This document shows, in pieces, positions 1-7,814 of a DNA stretch of 11,537 nucleotides; positions within the stretch are counted from its first letter, which is position 1, and each line of letters starts with the position of its first letter. The stretch lies in assembly GCA_910578795.1 (NCBI GenBank), contig CAJTSD010000071.1, positions 1-11,537 on the forward strand. The letters run 5' to 3'. The notes beneath the pieces are model-generated. The model saw only the letters and a program-made list of their open reading frames with translations. It had not been told where the DNA came from and searched no databases. Origin of the DNA: an uncultured Lachnospiraceae bacterium (GTDB lineage: Bacteria > Bacillota > Clostridia > Lachnospirales > Lachnospiraceae). The position numbers were made by a program, and so were the translations under genes.

Positions 1-155
1 GGGTCGGAGAAGGGAACACCAATTTCAATCAAATCCGCCCCCGCCTCCTGCATTGCTATCAGCAGCTTCTCGCTTGTCTCCAAATCCGGGTCGCCGCCCG
101 TCACAAATGGTATAAATGCTTTTCCGTTTAAAAATGCCTGCGCTATCCTACTCAT
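1..155 (-). CDS. trpA: Tryptophan synthase alpha subunit, N-terminal part (cut by window edge)
   Basis: TrpA cleaves indole-3-glycerol phosphate to indole and glyceraldehyde-3-phosphate; the indole is channelled to TrpB in the cytoplasmic alpha2-beta2 complex. About 51 codons are visible, beginning MSRIAQAFLNGKAFIPFVTG. The conserved GGDPD segment lies near residues 20-24 and IEIGVPFSDP at 43-52. Glu44 corresponds to the catalytic Glu49 of the Salmonella enzyme; the second catalytic residue (Asp60 there) lies beyond the window. The ATG at 155-153 overlaps the end of trpB by 8 bases (ATGAGTAG), and an AGGGGGGTG ribosome site lies inside the trpB end. The overlap suggests translational coupling, fitting a 1:1 complex. 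The call is secure; only the 3' end is missing. Confidence 0.96.
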   Translation of the reverse strand, partial: MSRIAQAFLNGKAFIPFVTGGDPDLETSEKLLIAMQEAGADLIEIGVPFSD

Positions 156-1344
156 AAATCTGCACCCCCCTGTATCTTGCAATTGCTGCCACATCCTTAT
201 CGCCGCGCCCTGAAATATTGACCACGATAATTTGGTCTTTATCGAATGTATGTGCGTTTTTCTTTGCATATGCAACCGCGTGTGCACTCTCAATCGCCGG
301 AATAATGCCTTCCGTCCGCGACAAATACGCAAACGCCTCCACCGCCTCGTCGTCCGTCACAGGCACATACTGCGCACGTCCCGTTTCATTCAAGCTTGCG
401 TGCTCTGGTCCGATACCCGGATAGTCAAGTCCTGCCGAAATGGAATACACCGGTGCAATCTGTCCGTATTCGTCCTGACAGAAAATGGATTTCATGCCAT
501 GAAAAATACCGACGCTTCCGTTTGTGACCGTCGCCGCGTTCTTCGGGTTGTCAACACCAAGCCCCGCCGCCTCGCAGCCGATTAATCTGACACTCGTGTC
601 AGGTATGAACTCATAAAAAGCGCCCATCGCGTTGCTTCCGCCGCCCACGCAGGCAATCACCGCGTCGGGGAGCCTCCCCTCCGCCGCAAAAAGCTGCTGC
701 TTAATCTCCTCTCCGATTACCTTTTGAAAATCCCGCACCATCATCGGAAACGGGTGCGGTCCCATCACGGAGCCCAGCACATAAAACGTATCGTCCATTC
801 TTGATGCCCACTCCCGCATCGTCTCATTCACCGCGTCCTTCAGCGTCATCGTTCCCGATGTGACCGGGTGCACCTTTGCCCCCAAAAGCTCCATTCGGTA
901 ACAGTTGAGCGCCTGTCTGTCCGTGTCCTCTTTTCCCATGAAAATCTCGCATTCCAGTCCCATAAGCGCTGCTGCCGTCGCCGTCGCAACGCCGTGCTGT
1001 CCCGCTCCGGTTTCTGCAATCACGCGCTTTTTGCCCATTTTTTTTGCCAAAAGCGTCTGCCCAAGCACGTTGTTGATTTTATGTGAACCCGTATGATTCA
1101 GGTCCTCTCTTTTTAAATAAATTTTTGCGCCGCCCAAATCCCTTGTCATCTTCTCGGCATAATACAAAAGTGATGGTCTGCCTGCGTACTTTTCAAGCAA
1201 ATCCTGCAATTCCTTTTGAAATGCCGGATCGTTTTTGTAATGCTCATACGCCCGCTCCACCTCCTGCACCGCGGGGACAAGCGTTTCCGGTATGTACTGT
1301 CCGCCGTATTCGCCGTATCTGCCCTTTCGTTTTTCCATATCCAT
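148..1344 (-). CDS. trpB: Tryptophan synthase beta subunit
   Basis: TrpB is the PLP enzyme that joins indole and L-serine to give tryptophan, acting with TrpA in the cytoplasm. The 398 residues match the usual length of TrpB1 proteins. The PLP lysine is Lys89 in HTGSHKINN, the catalytic Glu is Glu111 in ETGAGQHG, and the PLP phosphate loop GGGSNA is at 234-239. SGRGDKD near 378-384 supplies the serine facing the pyridine nitrogen. The beginning, KGRYGEYGGQYIPE, is typical. The ATG at 1344 is taken as start, behind an AGGAAAGG site; the ATG two codons later is possible. Only 3 bases separate it from trpF upstream, and it overlaps trpA by 8 bases. No defects are seen. Confidence 0.98.
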   Translation of the reverse strand: MDMEKRKGRYGEYGGQYIPETLVPAVQEVERAYEHYKNDPAFQKELQDLLEKYAGRPSLLYYAEKMTRDLGGAKIYLKREDLNHTGSHKINNVLGQTLLAKKMGKKRVIAETGAGQHGVATATAAALMGLECEIFMGKEDTDRQALNCYRMELLGAKVHPVTSGTMTLKDAVNETMREWASRMDDTFYVLGSVMGPHPFPMMVRDFQKVIGEEIKQQLFAAEGRLPDAVIACVGGGSNAMGAFYEFIPDTSVRLIGCEAAGLGVDNPKNAATVTNGSVGIFHGMKSIFCQDEYGQIAPVYSISAGLDYPGIGPEHASLNETGRAQYVPVTDDEAVEAFAYLSRTEGIIPAIESAHAVAYAKKNAHTFDKDQIIVVNISGRGDKDVAAIARYRGVQIYE

Positions 1345-1347
1345 TTT

Positions 1348-1977
1348 CTACCTTTCCTTACCTCTGACTTTTTCAATAAACTGCTTTATTTTTTGCTCCT
1401 CTTTTTTGCCGTTCGTTTCCACGCCGCTGCTCACGTCCACGGCAAAGCACTTGGTTCTTCCAATCACCTCTAATACATTGTCACAGTCAAGACCGCCTGC
1501 GACAAAAAACGGTTTATGCATATCCGGCAGGCACTGTTCCAGTATTTCCAGCGAAAACCGCTCTCCCGTTCCTCCAGGCTCTCCTTTTTTATACGTATCA
1601 AACAGCATATAGTCCGCCTCATCGGACATCACTTGTAAAACCTGCCGCGGCGACTGAACCCGCGTTGCCTTTATGACACAGATGTCAGTTTTTTGTTTTA
1701 ATTCCCTGATATACGCCTCGCTCTCCGAGCCGTGGAGCTGCGCGGCATCAATTATTCCATTTTTGCACAAACTGACAACATGTGCAAGTGGTTCATCTAC
1801 AAAAACGCCAACGGATTTGATTTTTTTATCGAGTGCCTTCTTCATTAAAAATGCCTGCTCATCTGTCACAAAGCGTCTTGTGTCTGCAAATACAAATCCC
1901 ACGTATTCCGGCAGATACCGGTTTACCGCCTCCACGTCCGCAAGCGTTCTCAGACCGCATATCTTTACTTTCGTCAT
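1348..1977 (-). CDS. trpF: Phosphoribosylanthranilate isomerase
   Basis: TrpF performs the Amadori rearrangement of N-(5-phosphoribosyl)anthranilate to CdRP, the third step of tryptophan synthesis. It is a single-domain TIM barrel of 209 residues, the normal size. The catalytic cysteine is Cys7 in KICGL and the general acid is Asp127 in LFDT. QLHG is at 80-83, and the phosphate-binding elements are GGTG (135-138), AGGL (160-163) and DVSSGVE (181-187). Its ATG overlaps the trpC stop as ATGA, so translation is probably coupled. TrpC and TrpF are separate proteins here, unlike the fused E. coli enzyme. Confidence 0.97.
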   Translation of the reverse strand: MTKVKICGLRTLADVEAVNRYLPEYVGFVFADTRRFVTDEQAFLMKKALDKKIKSVGVFVDEPLAHVVSLCKNGIIDAAQLHGSESEAYIRELKQKTDICVIKATRVQSPRQVLQVMSDEADYMLFDTYKKGEPGGTGERFSLEILEQCLPDMHKPFFVAGGLDCDNVLEVIGRTKCFAVDVSSGVETNGKKEEQKIKQFIEKVRGKER

Positions 1978-2795
1978 ATTGATAACCCTGCTCCTTTCCC
2001 GCCTCTAAGCTCCTTTAGCATCGCCTTTTTGTCACTGCTTCGCATAAGCGTTTCACCAATCAGCACGCCATTTGCCCCCGCCTTTCGCAAAGTTTCAATA
2101 TCATCTGCCGTTTTGATGCCGCTCTCCGCCACAAACAAGATGTCCTTTGGCACCAGCTCCCTAAGCCGGAGGCTGTTATGAATGTCCACCGTAAAGGTCC
2201 TCAAATCGCGGTTATTGACGCCAACCATGCGCGCGCCCGCCCTTAATGCGCTTGCAAGCTCTGCCTCGTCATGCGCCTCCACCAGTGCGGAAAGACCAAG
2301 CGCGTCGCAGACTGCCTGATACTCCCGTATGGTATCCGTATCCAGCAGCGCCGCAATCAAAAGCACACACGAAGCGCCCAGACACTTTGCCTCGTAAATC
2401 ATATACGAATCAATAATAAAATCCTTCCTAATTGTGGGAGTGGATACAATATTGTTGATCTCCCGTAAAAATCTGTCTTCTCCCTGAAAATAATCCGGTT
2501 CCGTAAGCACTGATATGCAGTCCGCTCCTGCCAGCTCATAATCACGCGCAATTTCAAGATATGGAAAGTCCTCTGCAATCATTCCCTTTGAGGGCGACGC
2601 CTTTTTTACTTCACAGATAAAACCAATTCCATTTTTTTGCGATGCTGTCAGTATTGCTTTTTCAAACGGAAAATCAAACACATTTTCACGTTCTGCAATC
2701 TGTATTGCACTCTTTTTTATCTCCTCAAACGAAACCACGCATTTCTTCTGTTCCACCCTTGCCCTTGCCGCTGCCGCCAAATTATCCAGTATCAT
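1974..2795 (-). CDS. trpC: Indole-3-glycerol phosphate synthase
   Basis: TrpC decarboxylates and closes the ring of CdRP to give indole-3-glycerol phosphate. The 273-residue TIM barrel shows every expected catalytic position: Glu62 and Lys64 in CEVKKASPSKG, Lys124 in RKDF, Glu173 in LVEAH, Asn194 in VNNRDL, and Glu224-Ser225 in AESGI (compared with the Sulfolobus enzyme). The start MILDNLAAAARARVE follows a GGAGGGG site 5 bases upstream of the ATG. It lies 49 bases after trpD and overlaps trpF by 4 bases. No irregularity is seen. Confidence 0.97.
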   Translation of the reverse strand: MILDNLAAAARARVEQKKCVVSFEEIKKSAIQIAERENVFDFPFEKAILTASQKNGIGFICEVKKASPSKGMIAEDFPYLEIARDYELAGADCISVLTEPDYFQGEDRFLREINNIVSTPTIRKDFIIDSYMIYEAKCLGASCVLLIAALLDTDTIREYQAVCDALGLSALVEAHDEAELASALRAGARMVGVNNRDLRTFTVDIHNSLRLRELVPKDILFVAESGIKTADDIETLRKAGANGVLIGETLMRSSDKKAMLKELRGGKGAGLSI

Positions 2796-2844
2796 TTAAC
2801 CCCTCCATTCCTAATCAAGTAGAGCGCCCATGTGCATATAAGCT

Positions 2845-3858
2845 TTAACTTGCATTGGTAAGCCTTACAAAGTTTTGCAATGTCTCATACGCCTTACCGC
2901 TCTCAAGCGTTTTGCGCGCCTTCTCAACGCCCTCCTGAACAGATTTTGCGCCATTCATCAGGTAAATTGCAGCTCCCGCATTGAGCAGAACCGCTTCCGT
3001 TTTTGCGCCGGTATCCTCATTTTTTAAAATACGCTCCGCAATTCTTGCATTCTCCGCACCGTCGCCGCCCGTCAATTCCTCTTTCCTGCATCTTGTGAAT
3101 CCGAACTGTTCCGGCGTGATTTCATATTTTTTCAGCGTACCGTTGTCAATCTCCACACACGTTGTCGGCGCACTTAATGAAATCTCATCTAACCGGTCCT
3201 GCCCGTAGACAACCATGCCACGCTTTACGCCAAGGTTACACAAAACCTGCGCAAGCGGTTCCACAAGCTCTTCACTATATACCCCCATCAGTTCAACCGT
3301 AGCATGTGCGGGGTTGGTAAGCGGTCCCAAAATATTAAAGATTGTGCGCAGCCCCGTCCCTTTTCTGACAGGCGCCACAAAACGCATTGCCGGGTGGTAT
3401 TTCGGTGCGTGCATATAGCAGAAATTCCCTTCCTCCAAAATCCGTGCATTCTGCTCCGGCTCCATCTCAAGCCTTGCACCAAGCGCTTCCAGGCAGTCCG
3501 CCGCGCCGCTCTTGCTTGACACGCTTCTGTTTCCGTGCTTTGCCACCTTATAACCTGCCGCTGCCACGATAATACTTGCAATGGTGCTGATGTTAATTGA
3601 ATTGGACTGATCGCCGCCCGTTCCGACAATCTCAAGCACATCGCCGTCCACAGGCACTGCCGTACCGTGGTTTCTCATGCTTTTTGCACATGCCGTAATT
3701 TCCTCAATCGTCTCGCCCTTCATGCGAAGCGCTGTGAGAAATGCCGCCATATTGACCTCCTGCGCCTCTCCGCTCATAATTTCGTCCATGACCTGCTGTG
3801 CCTCTGCCGCTGTTAAATCTTCCCGTTCCACCAGTTTCTTTGTCGCTTCTATAATCAT
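2845..3858 (-). CDS. trpD: Anthranilate phosphoribosyltransferase
   Basis: TrpD transfers phosphoribose from PRPP to anthranilate, the second step of the pathway. The 337 residues match the stand-alone form of the enzyme, not fused to TrpG. The PRPP loop GTGGD is at 79-83 and KHGNRSVSSKSGAAD at 107-121. The anthranilate-contacting Arg171 is followed by GPLTNP (178-183). The metal-binding Asp224-Glu225 pair lies in GQDRLDEIS (219-227). The ATG at 3858 has an AAAGGAAG site 8 bases upstream. The 70-base gap to trpG is the widest between genes inside the operon; no clear promoter or terminator is seen in it. Confidence 0.97.
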   Translation of the reverse strand: MIIEATKKLVEREDLTAAEAQQVMDEIMSGEAQEVNMAAFLTALRMKGETIEEITACAKSMRNHGTAVPVDGDVLEIVGTGGDQSNSINISTIASIIVAAAGYKVAKHGNRSVSSKSGAADCLEALGARLEMEPEQNARILEEGNFCYMHAPKYHPAMRFVAPVRKGTGLRTIFNILGPLTNPAHATVELMGVYSEELVEPLAQVLCNLGVKRGMVVYGQDRLDEISLSAPTTCVEIDNGTLKKYEITPEQFGFTRCRKEELTGGDGAENARIAERILKNEDTGAKTEAVLLNAGAAIYLMNGAKSVQEGVEKARKTLESGKAYETLQNFVRLTNAS

Positions 3859-3928
3859 ATCAAATGCTTCCTTTCTATATTCATACTATTTATCATCGCA
3901 TTAAATCCTCTCAGTTACCTTCCTGCAT

Positions 3929-4543
3929 TTATGACACATGTGTCATTTTTATCCCAGTGTGCCGCGTATCACAAAGCAGAAAGTTCTGTAACATGCGCCC
4001 CCCGTTTGGTGTCATAATCGACTCGGGGTGAAACTGTACACCATAAACCGCACATGTTTTATGCTGCACTGCCATAACCTCGCCCGCCTCGTCAACTGCC
4101 GTTACCTCAAGGCAGTCCGGCAGCTGCTCCTTTGCCGCCACAAGGGAATGATACCTCGCCACCTCAAGCTCCTCTGCAAGCCCCCGAAATATCTGGCTTT
4201 CGTTGTCTACCCTCACACGGCTTTTCTTTCCATGCATTAATTGCGGCGCGTAGGTGATTTTCCCGCCAAACACCTCGCAGATTGCCTGATGTCCTAAGCA
4301 CACGCCAAGAATTGGTATCTTTCCCGCCGCTTCCGTTATCAGCGCCTCGCACACCCCCGCGTCGCAAGGCTTTCCCGGTCCCGGGGACAAAACGATACGG
4401 GACGGTGCAAGCGCCATGATTTCTGATGCGTCAAGCGCATCATTGCGGATTACCCGAAGCTCCTCTTTTCCCCCAGGCAATGTGCCAAGCATCTGTACCA
4501 GATTAAAGGAAAAGCTGTCATAATTATCAACCAAAAGTATCAT
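3929..4543 (-). CDS. trpG: Anthranilate synthase component II (glutamine amidotransferase)
   Basis: TrpG hydrolyses glutamine and passes ammonia to TrpE for anthranilate formation. It is a class I amidotransferase of 204 residues. The catalytic triad is complete: Cys82 in GVCLGHQ, and His172 and Glu174 in QFHPES. The PGPG oxyanion segment is at 54-57, and the start MILLVDNYDSFSFNL is classic. Such proteins often also serve as PabA in folate synthesis, so a dual role is possible but not shown here. An AAAGGAGCGG site precedes the ATG, 21 bases after trpE. The last codons, encoding MTHVS, contain a 16-base perfect palindrome. Confidence 0.97.
   Translation of the reverse strand: MILLVDNYDSFSFNLVQMLGTLPGGKEELRVIRNDALDASEIMALAPSRIVLSPGPGKPCDAGVCEALITEAAGKIPILGVCLGHQAICEVFGGKITYAPQLMHGKKSRVRVDNESQIFRGLAEELEVARYHSLVAAKEQLPDCLEVTAVDEAGEVMAVQHKTCAVYGVQFHPESIMTPNGGRMLQNFLLCDTRHTGIKMTHVS
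3931..3946. repeat. 16-bp perfect palindrome at the trpG stop codon
   Basis: The bases ATGACACATGTGTCAT read the same on both strands. The site overlaps the last codons of trpG and one base of its TAA stop. It has no loop and no U-run after it, so it is not an intrinsic terminator. It could be a protein-binding site or chance; no function is assigned. Confidence 0.5.
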
Positions 4544-4564
4544 GTTACCGCTCCTTTCCGCAGA

Positions 4565-6019
4565 CTACCTGCAAAGCGTTTCTGCCATGCAGACCGCCTC
4601 AATCACAGCCCCCGCCTTGTTCGCGCATTCCTGATATTCGTTCTCGGGTACGGAGTCCGCCACAATTCCTGCACCTGCCTGCACGTAAACCTTTTTTCCT
4701 TTCTTTACCGCCGTCCGGATTGCAATGCATACATCAAGGTTTCCGCTAAAATCAAGGTATCCGATTGCTCCGCCGTACACCCCCCTTGCCACAGGCTCCA
4801 GTTCATCGATAATCTCACATGCCCTGAATTTCGGCGCGCCGGAAAGCGTTCCAGCCGGAAGCAGCGCTTCTATCGTATCCGTTGGTGTTTTTCCCTGCGC
4901 AAGTGTTCCTGTCACGGTACTTGCAATATGCATGACCTTGGAAAACCGATGAATTGCCATATAATCCTCAACCTTTACACTGCCGTACGCTGCAATCCTT
5001 CCAATATCGTTTCTTGCCAAATCCACAAGCATGTTATGCTCCGCACACTCCTTCTCGTCCGCAAGCAGCTCCCGTTCCAAATGGAAGTCCTCTTCTTTGT
5101 CTGCGCCGCGTTTTCTTGTACCCGCCACCGGAAATGTCATAAGCCTTTTGTCTGTAAGCTTCACCATTGTTTCCGGGGAAGTTCCCGCAATCTGCATATC
5201 CTTTATCTGCATGTAATACATGTACGGCGACGGGTTCGTTGTTCGCAGCACGCGGTACGCATTCAAAAGGCTTCCGTCATAGTCCGCCTCAAACCGCCTT
5301 GAAATCACGCCCTGAAAAATATCGCCCTCTCTGATATAATGCTTTGTTTTCTCAACCATTTTGCAATAGTCCTCTTTTGAGAGGTTACAGGTAAACTTTG
5401 GCGCCGGAAGCGGCGGCTCATAGGCAACCGGTTCCGTAAGCCGTATCGTTTCCACAAATGCCTCAAGCTCCTGCACGGCTTTTTGGTAGCCTTCCTCTTT
5501 TTCCGCGGTCTGCATATTTGTAATAAAGCAGAGCTTGTGGCAAAGCTGGTCAAAGACAATAAGCTTATCAAACATCATCAGCTCACAATCGTTGATGTCG
5601 CTTTGTTTGATTTTGAGCTTCGGCTCTGCGTACTGTATCATCTCATATGCAAAATATCCGACAAGACCGCCCGTAAATGTCGGAAGCCCTTCCATCTGCG
5701 GTGAGCGGTACTGTGCAAGAATGCTCTCCAGCGCCTCTTTCGGCGTCCCCGGCACAATCCGTACCATGCCGTTTTCCCTGACCTTTGTGACGCCGTCCTT
5801 GCAGGAAACGGAAAGCTTCGGGTGATAGCCTAAGAAGGAATAGCGTCCAAGACTTCCGCCCTCCACGCTCTCAAGCAGGAAATATTGCTCATCAAGCGCC
5901 GCGAGCTTCCGAAGCATTAAGATTGGCGTTATGTCATCTGCCAAAATCTCCTTGCAGACTGGGACGTATGTGTAATCTGTTTCGTATTGCTTTACCTGTT
6001 CGTATGTCGGTTTTATCAT
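4565..6019 (-). CDS. trpE: Anthranilate synthase component I
   Basis: TrpE converts chorismate to anthranilate using ammonia from TrpG, the committed and feedback-regulated step of the pathway. The 484-residue protein has the allosteric tryptophan elements LLESVEGG (48-55) and NPSPYMYY (262-269), suggesting feedback inhibition. Chorismate-site motifs are GTSPE (279-283), AGTRKRG (299-305), HNMLVDLARND (328-338), HRFSKVMHIAS (357-367), PAGTLSGAPK (388-397) and AGAGIVADS (448-456). The start is placed at the ATG at 6019, where GGGAGGGTGAGG is a good ribosome site. The frame stays open upstream to an ATG at 6142, but those 41 codons are the T-box antiterminator and terminator, so they are not protein. 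Expression is controlled by the leader upstream. Confidence 0.97.
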   Translation of the reverse strand: MIKPTYEQVKQYETDYTYVPVCKEILADDITPILMLRKLAALDEQYFLLESVEGGSLGRYSFLGYHPKLSVSCKDGVTKVRENGMVRIVPGTPKEALESILAQYRSPQMEGLPTFTGGLVGYFAYEMIQYAEPKLKIKQSDINDCELMMFDKLIVFDQLCHKLCFITNMQTAEKEEGYQKAVQELEAFVETIRLTEPVAYEPPLPAPKFTCNLSKEDYCKMVEKTKHYIREGDIFQGVISRRFEADYDGSLLNAYRVLRTTNPSPYMYYMQIKDMQIAGTSPETMVKLTDKRLMTFPVAGTRKRGADKEEDFHLERELLADEKECAEHNMLVDLARNDIGRIAAYGSVKVEDYMAIHRFSKVMHIASTVTGTLAQGKTPTDTIEALLPAGTLSGAPKFRACEIIDELEPVARGVYGGAIGYLDFSGNLDVCIAIRTAVKKGKKVYVQAGAGIVADSVPENEYQECANKAGAVIEAVCMAETLCR

Positions 6020-6044
6020 AGCCTCACCCTCCCTGTTAAAACGC

Positions 6045-6086
6045 AAAAAAGCTTTTATCCTAATATTGCTACTAGGACAAAAGCTT
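6045..6086 (-). terminator. Intrinsic terminator of the trp T-box leader
   Basis: On the minus strand, AAGCTTTTGTCCTA (6086-6073) pairs with TAGGATAAAAGCTT (6062-6049) over 14 base pairs, one of them G-U. The loop is 10 bases and six U residues follow (6050-6045). The 5' arm's CCTA is shared with the alternative antiterminator, so the hairpin forms only when uncharged tRNA is not bound. It ends about 25 bases before the trpE start. Confidence 0.93.
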
Positions 6087-6313
6087 AAACCTTCTGCGGT
6101 ACCACCTAATTTGGCACATAAAAATGCACCCTCTCTCCACACGTACTATCATACGCTTTCCCTTGATAACGGGCGGAAATCCCGTTGGGCATTACTAAAG
6201 CCGTCGGCTCGTTGCTCCCACCTTCTCAAGTCCATTCCATACCTCTTTGACTGCCGCAATCACACCGCCTGCGGCTCTCTGAAAATCTCCCAAAGTATGT
6301 ACTCCTCTTGATC
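6045..6313 (-). promoter_or_regulatory. T-box leader, tRNA-Trp specific (UGG specifier)
   Basis: This leader RNA senses the charging state of tRNA-Trp. Stem I closes with UCAAG (6311-6307) against CUUGA (6230-6226). The specifier loop has AGGAGUA on one side and GAAUGGA on the other, with the UGG tryptophan codon at 6234-6232. Higher in Stem I, CAUAC/GUAUG and UUUG/CAAA pair, and a GCCGC/GCGGC helix carries the distal loop. An AGUAAUG S-turn-like element and an AACGGG/CCCGUU hairpin follow (6186-6168). The T-box sequence AGGUGGUACCGC is at 6107-6096, with UGGU (6104-6101) meeting the tRNA 3' end. The antiterminator pairs AUUAGG (6110-6105) with CCUAGU (6076-6071), excluding the terminator. 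Family knowledge says uncharged tRNA-Trp turns transcription on. Confidence 0.94.
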
Positions 6314-6343
6314 ACCAGTTTTTAACCATGTTCGTTTTTATTT

Positions 6344-6372
6344 ATCATAATCACTTTTATTTCATCTGTCAA
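6344..6372 (-). promoter_or_regulatory. Sigma-A type promoter of the trp operon
   Basis: TTGACA (6372-6367) and TATGAT (6349-6344) are separated by exactly 17 bases, a near-consensus vegetative promoter. The -35 lies within the last codons of the upstream phosphodiesterase gene. A-tracts just upstream resemble an UP element. Transcription should begin near 6337, some 25 bases before Stem I of the T-box. No trp repressor site is recognised. Confidence 0.85.
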
Positions 6373-6922
6373 TCATTTTTTTCATTTTTTGCGTCATTTT
6401 TTGCTTCCCGTCCAAATCCTTCCACAAAAACACGCCGTTTTCCAGCGTCATATACCCATGCCATGAGTCCTCCTTCGGGATAGACACCGAACCCGGATTC
6501 ATATAAATATAGTTGTCATATTCTATGCATTTTGGCACATGTGTGTGACCGTTTATCAAAATATCACCGTCACAAAGCGGAGGCAGGTTTTTGGGATTGT
6601 AAACATGTCCGTGCGTGGCGTACATTGTGATGCTATCCACGGATAAAAGCGCATAATCAGCGAGAATCGGGAAGTCCAAAACCATTTGGTCCACCTCCGT
6701 ATCGCAATTTCCCCGCACGCACAAAAGGCTGTTTTTGCGCGCATTCAGCAGCGCGATCACTTCCTTTGGCGCATAGTCCCTTGGCAAATCATTTCTCGGT
6801 CCGTGATAAAGCAAATCCCCCAAAAGCAGCAGCCTGTCCGCCTGCTCCCTGTCGTATGCCTCCAGCAAAAGACGGCAATAATACGCCGAACCGTGTATAT
6901 CTGACGCAATCATCAATTTCAT
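6362..6922 (-). CDS. yfcE: YfcE-type metallophosphodiesterase
   Basis: This 186-residue protein belongs to the calcineurin-like phosphoesterases of the YfcE/MJ0936 group, which hydrolyse phosphodiesters using two metal ions; the natural substrate is generally not known. The metal-binding motifs are in order: SDIHG (Asp8, His10), GDLLYHGPRN (Asp36), GNCD (Asn72), THGH (His104) and GHTH (His126, His128). GNCDTEVDQM and NPGSVSIPK closely resemble E. coli YfcE, and the length is similar. Its ATG overlaps the patatin stop as ATGA, so it is probably co-translated with that gene. The C-terminal Lys/Met-rich tail is encoded by A-tracts that also lie just upstream of the trp promoter. The enzyme is cytoplasmic, with no signal peptide. 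Confidence 0.93.
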   Translation of the reverse strand: MKLMIASDIHGSAYYCRLLLEAYDREQADRLLLLGDLLYHGPRNDLPRDYAPKEVIALLNARKNSLLCVRGNCDTEVDQMVLDFPILADYALLSVDSITMYATHGHVYNPKNLPPLCDGDILINGHTHVPKCIEYDNYIYMNPGSVSIPKEDSWHGYMTLENGVFLWKDLDGKQKMTQKMKKMIDR

Positions 6923-7782
6923 AAGCCTGCCGCCCCCTCCTTTTGCAGATAATCTTTCAACCTGTCCAGCAGTACGCCTGCGTCTTTTACGCCAAGGTCA
7001 TACATGCTTTGCAGCGTTTCGGGATTTTTTTCAATCCTGCTCATTTTAATCCGCGTGGACGGACGGATTACGAAAAGACCGCCCTCTTTTTCCAACGCGT
7101 TCAACCGCTGCACACAACTGTTGTAATTGCTGTGCCGTTCGCGCAGCTTTTTTTCAAAGCGGGCATATTTTTTGCCGTAAACCGCCTTTGTCATAAACGG
7201 GGAAACCGGACCTTTTATATAGTCCGCGTCCTTTGTTAAAACAACCACAAGCCTGTCATATCCCATCTCCAAAAACTTCTCAAACGGAATGCTGTCCGCG
7301 ACCGCTCCGTCCATGTAACGCCTGCCGTCAATTTCCACCGGTCTTGCCACAAACGGCATGGACGCCGACGCGCGCAGCGTTTCCATCTGCGCAAACGCGT
7401 CCGTTATCCGGATATACTCGGCGTCGCCTGTCTCAAGGTTTGTCACCACCGCATAAAACGGAACCTTTGACGCCATAAACGTCTCATTGTCAAACACGTC
7501 AAGCTTAGATGGCACGGTATAATATGCGTACTGCGTGTCAATAATGTTTCCCGTCTTTAAGAGCGGCCGAAACCCCATATAATTCTTATCACCGTTAAAT
7601 TTCTTATTATAGCGTATCACGCGCCCTTTCTGTTTGGACAACAGATTAATGCCAAACAGCGCCCCCGCCGACACGCCGATTACCCCGTCAAAGCCGATGT
7701 CATGATCCATAAATACATCCAAAACGCCTGCCGTGTACACCCCGCGCATGGCGCCGCCCTCGAGTACCAGTCCTGTTTTCAT
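6919..7782 (-). CDS. Patatin-like phospholipase (YjjU/RssA-type)
   Basis: A 287-residue predicted lipid acyl hydrolase with the Ser-Asp catalytic dyad of patatins. The oxyanion glycine motif EGGAMRG is at 8-14. The nucleophile is Ser38 in GVSAG, and the catalytic Asp158 is in DGA (158-160). The spacing and the long C-terminal half fit the bacterial YjjU-like group, whose physiological substrates are largely unknown. There is no signal peptide, so it is likely cytoplasmic. AGGAGC lies 8 bases before the ATG. It overlaps yfcE by 4 bases, making a two-gene unit of two hydrolases; whether they act on the same lipid-derived substrate is speculation. Confidence 0.93.
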   Translation of the reverse strand: MKTGLVLEGGAMRGVYTAGVLDVFMDHDIGFDGVIGVSAGALFGINLLSKQKGRVIRYNKKFNGDKNYMGFRPLLKTGNIIDTQYAYYTVPSKLDVFDNETFMASKVPFYAVVTNLETGDAEYIRITDAFAQMETLRASASMPFVARPVEIDGRRYMDGAVADSIPFEKFLEMGYDRLVVVLTKDADYIKGPVSPFMTKAVYGKKYARFEKKLRERHSNYNSCVQRLNALEKEGGLFVIRPSTRIKMSRIEKNPETLQSMYDLGVKDAGVLLDRLKDYLQKEGAAGL

Positions 7783-7814
7783 GCCGCATTGCTCCTATTT
7801 GTTTTTCCTTATAT

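Noticed and set aside
6020..6142. N-terminal extension of TrpE
   Set aside because: These codons are the T-box antiterminator and terminator, and a better start with a strong ribosome site lies at 6019.
6226..6313. Leader peptide with Trp codons upstream of trpE
   Set aside because: The UGG codon here sits in the T-box specifier loop, and no short frame with a ribosome site and several Trp codons is present.
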